The position numbers and the translations under genes were made by a program. This document shows, piece by piece, positions 52,937 through 61,498 of a stretch of 64,000 nucleotides of DNA; position 1 is the first letter of the stretch, and each line of letters begins with the position of its first letter. Origin of the DNA: Fictibacillus sp. FJAT-27399 (GTDB lineage: Bacteria; Bacillota; Bacilli; Bacillales; Fictibacillaceae); contig NZ_LMVC01000002.1 in NCBI RefSeq assembly GCF_001510655.1, forward strand, positions 393,700 through 457,699, in the 5' to 3' direction. A model generated the notes under the pieces. It worked only from the letters and a program-made list of their open reading frames with translations, was not told where the DNA came from and did no database searches.

Positions 52937-55729
52937 ATGTCGTGGTTTAAAAAGATGATGAATTTTATGTTTGATGATGAACCTTCTGAAACAGAAGAAT
53001 CAATAAATCAAGAAATACATAAGCAAGAGAAAACAGAATCTGGAAATCAACGCACGGTTGGTCGTTTTCAGAACGGCCAATACAATTCTGCACCTCGGAT
53101 GGTCAGCCGCTATCCATCCGAAGGGAAATTTCGTTTTCCGCTCGTATCAGATGAAGAAGAACTAGGTACATACAGGTCAGCCAGAGCGAATAAACCCAGC
53201 TATTCAAAGGCACCAGCTTATAAGAATGTGAAAGAGACCTATCAACCTGCGTTAGAACAAAAAAAAGAAATCCCTATAAAGGAAAAACAGGCATCAGCAT
53301 CCAAAGAAGAAAAGGCAAGAGTATTCAAGCCTTCTGAGATCCCTTCGCCCATCTACGGATTTGGCAGCAGGGAAGGGCGAATTGGAAAGGAAAACTCGAA
53401 TACGGCTGATAATCGATACAGCAATCCTTCTTCAAAAAGCCAGTTTAGGCCGACCGAGATTCCTTCACCCATTTATGGGTTTGGCAGCAGGGATAAGAGC
53501 AGCAAGGACAATAAGGAAGAAAGCATTCCCACTGCATATGAGGAACGGCCAAAAAGCAATTTTAAGCCGTCACAGGTACCATCTCCAATATATGGTTATG
53601 GTGAAAGAAGACCTGACACAATTTTAAATCCGGGGCTATGGAAGCTATCAGAAATTCAAAAGAAAAAAATTCCGGATAATGAATTGATGGAAGAGCTGTT
53701 AAAAGAACCGATTACCGTTAAAGAACCTGTCGTACTTCAGAGAGATGAGGAAGTTGAGCCGCCTGTATTGCATGAAGAGAAGGAGGAACAACCGCTTGGA
53801 CTCGTCCGTTCCAAAGATGAACCGATTCTCCTGCTTGATGAATTTAAAAAAGATACGATCGAGCTGACTGAACCATCTGAACCAGTAATTCAGCTGGAGA
53901 GCTCCCCGGAACTTAAGACAGAACGAACAGCACTTGAACAGAGAATGGAAGAAAGCCTTCCAGCACTAGAAACGGAAACGGTTTATGAATCTTTGAATTC
54001 AGAACCTATAGTAATGGAATCTGCATCTGCAGAACCAGAATCAGAAACAGAGCTAGAATCAGAACCAATGGAAGAGTATCATGAACAGCCAGAAAAAATA
54101 CTATCACCCGCTGTTGAAGAGAGACAACGGGAAGTTGCTGAGCACCAAAAAGAGCCGGTGAAAAAGCCTGGGGGCTCCTATGTTCCCTTTAATGTTCTGA
54201 TGTTGAAAAAAGACCGCAAACCGGCAGATCGGCAGCCAGAGGTGAAAAATTCGCTTGTGAAGAAAGAACAAGCTGTAAGACATTCGCCGGAACCTGTTTC
54301 TGCTTCTTCATTTCCTCAGCTGGACCTGCTGCATCATCCGCCCGTACAGGAAGAGGATGACAGCCTTTGGATGGAAGAACAGAGAGACCTCCTTCAGCTG
54401 ACGCTTGATAACTTTAATGTGAACGCCAGAGTAGTAAATATGACCAAGGGCCCTTCCGTTACAAGACTGGAAGTTCAGCCCGCACCCGGCGTAAAGGTTA
54501 ACAAAATTACGAATCTTAGCGATGACATTAAATTAAGCTTGTCCGCTAAGGATATCCGGATTGAAGCGCCGATTCCCGGAAAAAACACGATAGGAATTGA
54601 AGTTCCAAACCGTCACAGCCAGGCCGTGTATTTGCGTGAAATTCTGCAGAGTGAGGAATTCAGGGAAAGCTCTTCTCCACTTACCGTGGCACTGGGGCTG
54701 GATCTTTCAGGTTCACCTATCGTGACCGATCTGCAGAAGATGCCCCATGGACTTATAGCAGGAGCAACCGGATCGGGTAAAAGTGTATGCATCAACTCCA
54801 TTTTGGTTTCTTTAATGTATAAGGCATCACCAGAGGATGTTCGCCTTCTTCTGGTTGATCCTAAAATGGTGGAGCTGGCTCCTTATAATGCCATACCGCA
54901 CCTCGTAACTCCTGTTATTACAGATCCAAAGGAAGCGACAACGGCCCTGAAATGGACAGTAGAGGAGATGGAGCGCCGATATGAAGCTTTTGCCAGAAAT
55001 GGCGTTCGCGATATTAAACGATATAATGACAAAATGAAGAGTGAACAGCTCTATGCCAACAAGATGCCTTACATCGTGGTGGTGATAGACGAACTGGCAG
55101 ATCTTATGATGGTGTCACCGCAGGACGTAGAAGAAGCGATCTGCAGGATTGCCCAAAAAGCCAGAGCCTGCGGCATTCATCTCCTGCTGGCAACCCAGAG
55201 GCCTTCAGTTGACGTCATTACTGGCTTGATTAAAGCGAATATCCCGACTCGCGCAGCGTTCGCTGTGTCATCAGCGATTGATTCCAGAACTATCATTGAT
55301 ATCAGCGGGGCAGAACGTCTGCTCGGCCGCGGAGATATGCTGTTCATGGAAAATGGTTCGAGCAAAGCGGTCCGCATTCAAGGAAACTTTGTTTCTGATG
55401 AAGAGATCGAACGAGTTACGGCTTTCGTCAAAGAACAGTATCCGACGCATTATTTGTTCAGCAGAGAAGAATTGATCCAGTCCAATCAGACGGTTGAACA
55501 GGAAGACGATCTTTTTGAAGAAGCATGTTATTATGTACTGGATGTTGGCGCAGCCTCGTCATCAAGCATCCAGAGGAGGTTCAGGGTGGGCTATAACCGT
55601 GCCGCCCGCCTCGTAGAAATGATGGAAGCGTTCGGTCTTGTATCGGAAGCGATGGGAAGCAAGCCGAGAAACGTCCTCATGTCACAAGAAGAATTCCAAA
55701 GCAAAATGTACAGCGAAGCAGAAGTTTAA
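52937..55729 (+). CDS. sftA: DNA translocase SftA (YtpS, FtsK family)
   Basis: 930-aa soluble DNA translocase that moves chromosomal DNA away from the closing septum. There is no membrane domain. A long disordered, acidic N-terminal region (to about residue 460) carries three copies of a motif (K/R)P(S/T)xx(I/V)PSPIYGFG near residues 131, 171 and 210. The motor has Walker A GATGSGKS and Walker B VVVIDELADLMM. A winged-helix gamma domain (SSIQRRFRVGYNRAARLVEMME) ends the protein and should read DNA polarity signals. ATG 52937 fits the ribosome site GAAGGTG best. Confidence 0.93.
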   Translation: MSWFKKMMNFMFDDEPSETEESINQEIHKQEKTESGNQRTVGRFQNGQYNSAPRMVSRYPSEGKFRFPLVSDEEELGTYRSARANKPSYSKAPAYKNVKETYQPALEQKKEIPIKEKQASASKEEKARVFKPSEIPSPIYGFGSREGRIGKENSNTADNRYSNPSSKSQFRPTEIPSPIYGFGSRDKSSKDNKEESIPTAYEERPKSNFKPSQVPSPIYGYGERRPDTILNPGLWKLSEIQKKKIPDNELMEELLKEPITVKEPVVLQRDEEVEPPVLHEEKEEQPLGLVRSKDEPILLLDEFKKDTIELTEPSEPVIQLESSPELKTERTALEQRMEESLPALETETVYESLNSEPIVMESASAEPESETELESEPMEEYHEQPEKILSPAVEERQREVAEHQKEPVKKPGGSYVPFNVLMLKKDRKPADRQPEVKNSLVKKEQAVRHSPEPVSASSFPQLDLLHHPPVQEEDDSLWMEEQRDLLQLTLDNFNVNARVVNMTKGPSVTRLEVQPAPGVKVNKITNLSDDIKLSLSAKDIRIEAPIPGKNTIGIEVPNRHSQAVYLREILQSEEFRESSSPLTVALGLDLSGSPIVTDLQKMPHGLIAGATGSGKSVCINSILVSLMYKASPEDVRLLLVDPKMVELAPYNAIPHLVTPVITDPKEATTALKWTVEEMERRYEAFARNGVRDIKRYNDKMKSEQLYANKMPYIVVVIDELADLMMVSPQDVEEAICRIAQKARACGIHLLLATQRPSVDVITGLIKANIPTRAAFAVSSAIDSRTIIDISGAERLLGRGDMLFMENGSSKAVRIQGNFVSDEEIERVTAFVKEQYPTHYLFSREELIQSNQTVEQEDDLFEEACYYVLDVGAASSSSIQRRFRVGYNRAARLVEMMEAFGLVSEAMGSKPRNVLMSQEEFQSKMYSEAEV

Positions 55730-55740
55730 TTGTGATCGTT

Positions 55741-55794
55741 AAAAAAGGTGTCCTGGGACAGCCAAGCGGCTTTCCAAAGGACGCCTCTTTTTTC
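55741..55794 (+). terminator. sftA terminator
   Basis: AAAAAAGGTGTCCT (55741-55754) pairs with AGGACGCCTCTTTTTT (55778-55793), with a 23-base loop that contains a further small dyad. Confidence 0.72.
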
Positions 55795-55943
55795 GGCTTC
55801 ATTGCCAGCAAGGATACTAATCAGTTTCTCTTGTTTTCTGAAGAGTAGTTCTATATTATAAGAAAGTATGAGTCTTGCAGGTTTTATTAAGATAAAGAAA
55901 ACAGCAAATTGCAAATTTCTTGACCAGGTGATGAGGAGTTTAT

Positions 55944-57041
55944 ATGAAAGAGATTGAATTGAAGTTACAGGGAAAAATCAAGCGCTTGACCAATCAGACG
56001 TTCAAATTTGATGAACGGGCGGGTGACGGCTGGTTCTCGGCTGTGTACTTCCTGAAAACATGTGAAATCGTAAAAAAATTCAAGCCCGACAATATAGTAA
56101 CGATGCAATTTTTTCAAAAAAACGAGTCTGTTCTTTGCGGAACAGATGAAGCAATTGCCTTAATCAAGACATTTGCAAAAAATGCGGATGACCTGGAAAT
56201 TTATTCGCTCAAGGATGGCGATAAGATTTCTCCTTTTGAGACGGTCTTTACCATTACCGGACCTTATCAGCATTTTGGATTTCTTGAAGGGATGCTTGAT
56301 GGGATCTTAGCGAGAAGGACGTCTGTGGCGACAAATGTATATAACGTAGTTAAAGCGGCCAGTATATCGGGTGTTCAAAAGCCCGTTATCTTTATGGGTG
56401 ACCGCGACGACCACTTCGCTCAGCAGGCTGGTGACGGATACGCTGCATACATCGGCGGTTCAACAGCTCAGGCCACCCATGCGATGAATGAATGGTGGGG
56501 GAAGCAGGGAATGGGGACGATGCCTCATGCTCTTATTCAACTGTTTGGCGGGGACATTGTTGAAGCGACAAAAGCTTATCACGAAACCTATCCGGAAGAT
56601 GAACTGATGGCGCTGGTTGATTACAACAATGATGCGATCACAGACGCTCTGAAAGTAGCGAGAGAATTTGGCAGTGTTTTAAAAGGGGTGCGTATCGACA
56701 CATCCCGAACGATGGTCGATCAGCATTTCTTCCGCAATCCTGAGGTTTTAGGCAGCTTCGATCCGCGGGGAGTAAACCCCGAACTGATTTTTGCATTGAG
56801 AAAAGCGCTTGATCAGGAAGGATTTCAGCATGTTAAAATCGTGGTCAGCGGCGGCTTTACTGAAGAACGGATCACTTCTTTTGAAAAACATGGTGTACCA
56901 GTCGATATATATGGAGTAGGGAGCAATCTCCTTAAAATTAATATTGGGTTTACCGGGGATAACGTTTTGATGCATGGAAAGCCTCAAGCGAAAGCGGGCC
57001 GGATCTATCGCCCAAATGCCCGTCTTGAAAAAATAGAGTAG
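55944..57041 (+). CDS. Nicotinate phosphoribosyltransferase
   Basis: 365-aa enzyme of the NAPRTase/QPRTase fold that salvages nicotinate to nicotinate mononucleotide for NAD. The TSVATNVYNVVKAA and GGSTAQATHAMNEWW blocks and VVSGGFTEERI are typical. It is shorter than E. coli PncB or B. subtilis YueK and belongs to the short nicotinate phosphoribosyltransferase subgroup. ATG after GATGAGGAG. Stands alone between two terminators. Confidence 0.85.
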   Translation: MKEIELKLQGKIKRLTNQTFKFDERAGDGWFSAVYFLKTCEIVKKFKPDNIVTMQFFQKNESVLCGTDEAIALIKTFAKNADDLEIYSLKDGDKISPFETVFTITGPYQHFGFLEGMLDGILARRTSVATNVYNVVKAASISGVQKPVIFMGDRDDHFAQQAGDGYAAYIGGSTAQATHAMNEWWGKQGMGTMPHALIQLFGGDIVEATKAYHETYPEDELMALVDYNNDAITDALKVAREFGSVLKGVRIDTSRTMVDQHFFRNPEVLGSFDPRGVNPELIFALRKALDQEGFQHVKIVVSGGFTEERITSFEKHGVPVDIYGVGSNLLKINIGFTGDNVLMHGKPQAKAGRIYRPNARLEKIE

Positions 57042-57072
57042 AAACTCTTAGATTTATGTCTAAGAGTTTTTC
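57041..57072 (+). terminator. Terminator after the nicotinate phosphoribosyltransferase gene
   Basis: AAACTCTTAGA-TTTATG-TCTAAGAGTTTTT. Confidence 0.85.
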
Positions 57073-57165
57073 CCTCATTTAGGACTATATAAATTTGGAA
57101 AACGAGAGCAAAATAGGAAAGAATCTGTAACTAAATGCCTCTTTTGGCCAATCCTCCAGAAGTAA

Positions 57166-57240
57166 TGGAGATAGACATTGTTTTTTGCTATAATGAGAAA
57201 ATGAGTCGGTTACCGCTTTGCTTTTTGATGATTATCATTA
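57166..57240 (+). promoter_or_regulatory. murC promoter and a Fur-box-like palindrome in the leader
   Basis: TGGAGA (57166-57171), 17 bases, extended -10 TGCTATAAT (57186-57194). Downstream, TGATGATTATCATTA (57226-57240) matches the Fur box TGATAATNATTATCA at 11 of 14 fixed positions. Another small dyad GCCTGAACAGGC lies at 57290-57301. The gap 57073-57338 holds no gene that I can see. Confidence 0.5.
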
Positions 57241-57338
57241 CTTTATAAGCAGGCATATACTGACAGAAAATAGGCCTTGAAAAATGGACTGCCTGAACAG
57301 GCGGTTCTGAGAAGGTTTTTGATTGTGGAGGTCTTAAC

Positions 57339-58667
57339 ATGACACATTATCACTTTGTAGGAATTAAAGGTACCGGAATGAGTGCTTTGGCTCAAATACT
57401 TCATGATATGCAAAATGAGGTTCAGGGGTCTGACGTTGAAAAGTATTTTTTTACCCAGCAGGCTCTAGACGAGCGCGGGATTACAATACTTCCTTTTGAT
57501 AAAAACAATATTAAAGAAGGCCAGACGATTATTGCTGGAAATGCGTTCCCGGATGACAATGAAGAACTGATAGCAGCAAGGGAGATTGGCTTGCCGATCT
57601 ACCGTTATCATCACTTCCTTGGCGACTTTGTTAAGAAGTATACAGGCGTTGCCGTAACAGGCTCGCACGGTAAAACATCAACGACAGGCCTGCTTGCTCA
57701 TGTTCTTGGAGGAGCGAAGCCGACTTCGTTTCTTATCGGTGACGGAACGGGCAGAGGGGTAGAAGACAGCGAATTTTTCGTATTCGAGGCTTGTGAATAC
57801 CGCCGCCATTTTCTTTCCTATGAGCCCGCATACGGAATCATGACGAACATTGACTTCGACCATCCTGATTATTTTAAGGATATCGATGATGTGATCAGCG
57901 CGTTTCAGGCGATGGCCATGCAGGTAACAAAAGGAATCATCGCTTGCGGTGATGATCAGCATCTGCAGAAGATCCATGCAAACGTACCCGTCGTATTTTA
58001 TGGCCTTGAAGAACACAACGATTTTCAGGCAGCCAATATTAAGCGTGATGAGATCGGCACTACATTTGATGTTTTTGTGCGCAACACTTTTTATAACACA
58101 TTTACGATTACGGGGTATGGAACCCACAACATTCTCAATGCGTTAGCGGTTATTGCTTTGTGCCACTATGAGGATGTACCCGTTGATATTATTTCTGACC
58201 GTCTAAAAACGTTTAGTGGTGTAAAGCGCCGTTATTCTGAAAAGCCGTTTGGCAATCAAGTATTGGTCGATGACTATGCTCATCATCCAACAGAAATCAG
58301 TGCTACAATTGAAGCCACTAAATATAAGTACAAAGACCGTGATGTTGTGGCGATTTTTCAGCCCCATACTTTCACGAGAACGAAAACGTTTCTGCAAGAA
58401 TTCGGTGATAGCTTAAGCAAAGCCGATTATGTTTATCTGTGTGATATCTTCGGTTCCGCACGTGAAAATGCAGGTACACTCACGATAAAAGACCTGCAGG
58501 ACCTAATTCCGAATGCACAGCTTCTCACAGAGAATGAAGTAGGCATTCTGGAACAGCACAAAGACGGTATTCTATTGTTTATGGGTGCTGGAGATATTCA
58601 AAAGTTTCAAAAGTCCTATGAACAGGAAGTTGAAGAAAACAAAGGGAAAAGTACACGAATTGGATAA
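57339..58667 (+). CDS. murC: UDP-N-acetylmuramate--L-alanine ligase
   Basis: 442-aa Mur ligase adding L-Ala to UDP-MurNAc, the first peptide step of peptidoglycan precursor synthesis. The N-terminal UDP-binding [12 protein letters not shown], the ATP loop [10 protein letters not shown] (near residue 110) and the C-terminal domain with [11 protein letters not shown] are intact. ATG after GTGGAGG. Place beside the ytx genes matches B. subtilis. Confidence 0.97.
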   Translation: MTHYHFVGIKGTGMSALAQILHDMQNEVQGSDVEKYFFTQQALDERGITILPFDKNNIKEGQTIIAGNAFPDDNEELIAAREIGLPIYRYHHFLGDFVKKYTGVAVTGSHGKTSTTGLLAHVLGGAKPTSFLIGDGTGRGVEDSEFFVFEACEYRRHFLSYEPAYGIMTNIDFDHPDYFKDIDDVISAFQAMAMQVTKGIIACGDDQHLQKIHANVPVVFYGLEEHNDFQAANIKRDEIGTTFDVFVRNTFYNTFTITGYGTHNILNALAVIALCHYEDVPVDIISDRLKTFSGVKRRYSEKPFGNQVLVDDYAHHPTEISATIEATKYKYKDRDVVAIFQPHTFTRTKTFLQEFGDSLSKADYVYLCDIFGSARENAGTLTIKDLQDLIPNAQLLTENEVGILEQHKDGILLFMGAGDIQKFQKSYEQEVEENKGKSTRIG

Positions 58668-58671
58668 CGAT

Positions 58672-58708
58672 GAAAAAGGGGACTCGGGAAGAGTCCCCCT
58701 TTTTTTAT
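58672..58708 (+). terminator. murC terminator
   Basis: AAAAGGGGACT-CGGGAAG-AGTCCCCCTTTTTTT. Confidence 0.85.
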
Positions 58709-58730
58709 ATGAATGAAAATGAACTCCAGT

Positions 58731-58768
58731 AAAAAAAGCGCCGGAAGGTTTATCCTCCGGCGCTTTTA
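58731..58768 (-). terminator. Terminator for the M29 aminopeptidase gene
   Basis: On the minus strand AAAGCGCCGGAGG pairs with CCTTCCGGCGCTTT, followed by T. Confidence 0.82.
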
Positions 58769-58775
58769 ATATCAC

Positions 58776-59888
58776 TTATTTAAGGTTCTCAGGGTTAAGC
58801 TTGTCAAGCTCAGGAAGAATAAAACGTCCGTCCTTACGGATCAATACATCATCAAAATAGATTTCTCCGCCGCCATAGTCAGGGCGCTGGATCATAACCA
58901 TATCCCAGTGGATGTTAGAGTCATTGCCGTTATATGCTTCTTCATATGCTTGTCCAGGTGTGAAGTGAAAGCTTCCGTCAATCTTCTCATCAAACAGGAT
59001 GTCTTTCATCGGATGCTGGATGAAAGGATTTACACCGATGGCAAATTCTCCGATATAGCGGGATCCTTCATCTGTATCAAAGATTTTGTTGATGCGCTCT
59101 GAATCATTGGCAGTCGCATTTACGATTTTACCGTTTTCGAAAGTAAGAGATACGTTTTCAAACGTATAGCCTTGATATGGAGAAGGAGTATTGTACGTGA
59201 TCGTTCCATTTACAGAGTCGCGCACTGGCGCAGTGAATACTTCTCCGTCTGGAATATTGTTGGCTCCCGCACAGCGGATTGCCGGAATGTCTTTAATAGA
59301 GAAAGTAAGATCGGTTCCAGGTCCTTTAAGATGGACTTTATCCGTTCTGTTCATAAGATCTTCCAGAGATTTCATCGCTTCGTTCATATTGCCGTAATCC
59401 AGGTTGCATACTTGGAAGTAGAAGTCTTCAAAAGCATCGGTGCTCATGCTGGCAAGCTGAGCCATGGATGCGTTAGGGTAACGAAGAACGACCCATTTCG
59501 TTTTCTTAATACGAATATCGCGGTGCATTGCGAAGACTGTTCTTTCATAGAGCGCCATTTTTTCAGCAGGCACATCAGATAATTCGTTGATATTGTCTCC
59601 TGAACGCAGACCGATGTACGCGTCCATTTGCGACATAAGATCGCCTTCATGCTTAGCGATAAGTTGCATCTGATCCTCAGACGCTTCCATGTATTGCTGG
59701 CGCATCACGGAATGATCTTTCAGCAATACGAAAGGATATCCGCCTGCTGCGTATGCTTCTTGTATAAGTGCATTGACAAGCTCTTTTTGAAAGCCGAAGT
59801 TTTCAATAAGAACCTTTTCCCCTTTTTGGAGATTAACAGAGTATGTAATTAGATTTTTGGCTAATTGTTGAATGCGTGGATCTCTCAA
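58776..59888 (-). CDS. M29-family aminopeptidase AmpS
   Basis: 370-aa metal aminopeptidase (AmpS/AmpT/PepS group). Metal ligands are Glu in DIPDGEVFTAP (NNIPDGEVF), Glu in YIGEFAIGVNPFI and His/Asp in NIHWDMVMI. It trims peptides in the cytosol. The start is TTG (59886-59888), with GAGGGGG upstream. Monocistronic, divergent from ytxG. Confidence 0.9.
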   Translation of the reverse strand: MRDPRIQQLAKNLITYSVNLQKGEKVLIENFGFQKELVNALIQEAYAAGGYPFVLLKDHSVMRQQYMEASEDQMQLIAKHEGDLMSQMDAYIGLRSGDNINELSDVPAEKMALYERTVFAMHRDIRIKKTKWVVLRYPNASMAQLASMSTDAFEDFYFQVCNLDYGNMNEAMKSLEDLMNRTDKVHLKGPGTDLTFSIKDIPAIRCAGANNIPDGEVFTAPVRDSVNGTITYNTPSPYQGYTFENVSLTFENGKIVNATANDSERINKIFDTDEGSRYIGEFAIGVNPFIQHPMKDILFDEKIDGSFHFTPGQAYEEAYNGNDSNIHWDMVMIQRPDYGGGEIYFDDVLIRKDGRFILPELDKLNPENLK

Positions 59889-60017
59889 AGAAATTTCCCC
59901 CTCGAATTATGTTGATAGGCCTAACGTATCTATTTTAACTCAATTTAAACAATTTGTAATGTTCAAACCCCAATTCTAGAAGGAAATCGGTAAATATTGT
60001 AGAATAGTAGGATATAT

Positions 60018-60042
60018 GTTTAGTTTTATGGGCATAGGGTAA
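60018..60042 (+). promoter_or_regulatory. Sigma-B-like promoter of ytxGHJ
   Basis: GTTTAG (60018-60023), 13 bases, GGGTAA (60037-60042), close to the sigma-B consensus GTTTAA-N12-14-GGGTAT. Upstream, GTAGGATAT (60007-60015) fits a sigma-H -35 (RnAGGAWWW), though no good sigma-H -10 follows. In B. subtilis ytxGHJ is known to be under both factors. Confidence 0.68.
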
Positions 60043-60079
60043 TTTTAAAACCAATCATATCTGGAGGTGTCGCGGAAAT

Positions 60080-60526
60080 ATGAACGTACTGATTCCAATA
60101 AGTGTCGCAATCATTGCCCTCGCATTTGTTGTCCTCGTGTTTTTCTTAGCCCGTACTTTAAAATCCTTGCAGGGAACACTTGATAACGTAGCGAAAACAT
60201 TAGATGGGCTAGAAACCCAATTAAACGGAGTGACTTCAGAGACAGCTCAGCTGCTTCACAAAACAAACAAACTTGCTGAAGATGTCCAAACCAAGGCAGA
60301 TTCCTTGAACACCGTGTTTTCTGCCGTACAGGATTTAGGAAGCTCTATTCATAATGTGAATCAATCTGTCCGCAAGGTAACAGAGAAAATTTCTATTGGT
60401 GCTGAGCGGCAGTCTGAGAATATTTCCCAGGCGGTTAAATGGGGTAACGTTGCAATCAACCTTTGGGAAAAATGGAAGATTAAAAAATCCAAATTGGAAT
60501 CTTCCCGAAGAAAACAATACCAATAA
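60080..60526 (+). CDS. ytxG: General stress protein YtxG (DUF948)
   Basis: 148-aa protein with one N-terminal membrane segment (ISVAIIALAFVVLVFFLA) and a long helical, coiled-coil rest (SLQGTLDNVAKTLDGLETQL...), the DUF948 layout. It sits in the membrane with the coil in the cytosol. Function unknown; part of the sigma-B/sigma-H stress group in B. subtilis. ATG after CTGGAGGTG. ytxH follows at 11 bases. Confidence 0.9.
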   Translation: MNVLIPISVAIIALAFVVLVFFLARTLKSLQGTLDNVAKTLDGLETQLNGVTSETAQLLHKTNKLAEDVQTKADSLNTVFSAVQDLGSSIHNVNQSVRKVTEKISIGAERQSENISQAVKWGNVAINLWEKWKIKKSKLESSRRKQYQ

Positions 60527-60537
60527 GGAGGAGAATC

Positions 60538-60966
60538 ATGAGTAACGAAAACAACAACCAAAACATTAACAGTAAAGATTTTATTATTGGTGCTCTTGTG
60601 GGTGGAATTGTAGGTGCTGCTTCTGCACTATTGATGGCTCCTAAAAGCGGTAAGGAATTAAGGAATGACATCAATGAGCAGGCAGGCACAATTAAGGATA
60701 AGAGCACTGAATGGTCTGCGATGGCGAAAGATAAATCATCCAATATTGCTCGTACCGTTTCCGAGCAGTCCAATCAAGTGGCTGGCAAGGTGAAGGAGTT
60801 AACGACCAGCATCCGCCGAGACCTTGATAATTGGAGAAATAAAGGCAAAGATGTGATGGATGAGAGTGCTGATGCATATGGTGAAATTACAAGCCAAGCA
60901 GAAACTGAAGTTAACCGTCAGCCGAATACGGTAACTGAAGAAGAACTTGTTGAGCACAAATATTGA
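60538..60966 (+). CDS. ytxH: General stress protein YtxH
   Basis: 142-aa YtxH/GvpP-like protein. One glycine-rich membrane segment (FIIGALVGGIVGAASALLMAP) is followed by the family hallmark KSGKELRNDI and a helical tail. Stress-induced in B. subtilis, function unknown. ATG after AAGGAGGAG. Followed by an intrinsic terminator before ytxJ. Confidence 0.92.
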   Translation: MSNENNNQNINSKDFIIGALVGGIVGAASALLMAPKSGKELRNDINEQAGTIKDKSTEWSAMAKDKSSNIARTVSEQSNQVAGKVKELTTSIRRDLDNWRNKGKDVMDESADAYGEITSQAETEVNRQPNTVTEEELVEHKY

Positions 60967-60995
60967 TACCATCTGAATAAATGTGAAATGATAAG

Positions 60996-61025
60996 CGGAG
61001 AAGATGATCTTCTCCGTTTTTTTTT
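60996..61025 (+). terminator. Terminator within the ytxGHJ unit
   Basis: CGGAGAAG-ATGAT-CTTCTCCG followed by nine T, between ytxH and ytxJ. It should reduce ytxJ expression from the ytxG promoter. Confidence 0.82.
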
Positions 61026-61044
61026 ATATAAGGGAGGAAACGAT

Positions 61045-61371
61045 ATGCCATTAACGAAAATTTCAGATTCAGAAGCTTTTAAAAAGGCGATAAGTGAAAA
61101 TGGGAGAGTGTTTGTACTGAAGAACAGCACAACTTGCCCGATCAGTCATGCGGCTTTTGAAGAGTACAAAAAATTTGCTGAAGATCAAAGTGGGAACTTA
61201 TACTACTTGAACGTTCAGGAAGCGCGGCCGCTTTCCAATGAAATTGCCGAGGCTTATGGAATCAAACATGAATCTCCTCAGGTCTTGCTTTTTGAGAATG
61301 GTGAGGTAAAATGGAACGATTCCCATTGGTCTATCACCTATTCTGCGCTGCAGGATAAGGTTAATCAATAA
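61045..61371 (+). CDS. brxC: Bacilliredoxin-type monothiol protein YtxJ (BrxC)
   Basis: 108-aa thioredoxin-fold protein with the monothiol motif STTCPISH near residue 31. YtxJ, also called BrxC, is one of the bacilliredoxins that remove bacillithiol from oxidised protein thiols or resolve disulfides. ATG 61045 has AGGGAGG upstream; an earlier in-frame reading crosses the terminator. Last of the ytxGHJ genes. Confidence 0.9.
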   Translation: MPLTKISDSEAFKKAISENGRVFVLKNSTTCPISHAAFEEYKKFAEDQSGNLYYLNVQEARPLSNEIAEAYGIKHESPQVLLFENGEVKWNDSHWSITYSALQDKVNQ

Positions 61372-61377
61372 TATATC

Positions 61378-61418
61378 CCTGTTTTGCCCGGATTCAGCCG
61401 AGCAAAACAGGTTTTTTT
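61378..61418 (+). terminator. ytxJ terminator
   Basis: CCTGTTTTGC (61378-61387) and GCAAAACAGG (61402-61411), then seven T. Confidence 0.87.
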
Positions 61419-61431
61419 ATATTTTTTACAG

Positions 61432-61461
61432 GTGACAGTTCCTCTTGGTTTCGACTATAAT
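61432..61461 (+). promoter_or_regulatory. Sigma-A promoter of aroA
   Basis: GTGACA (61432-61437), 18 bases, TATAAT (61456-61461), 37 bases before the ATG. Confidence 0.75.
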
Positions 61462-61498
61462 GTATGTGTTTTAAAAACAGAGCATAGGAGAGGTTAAC

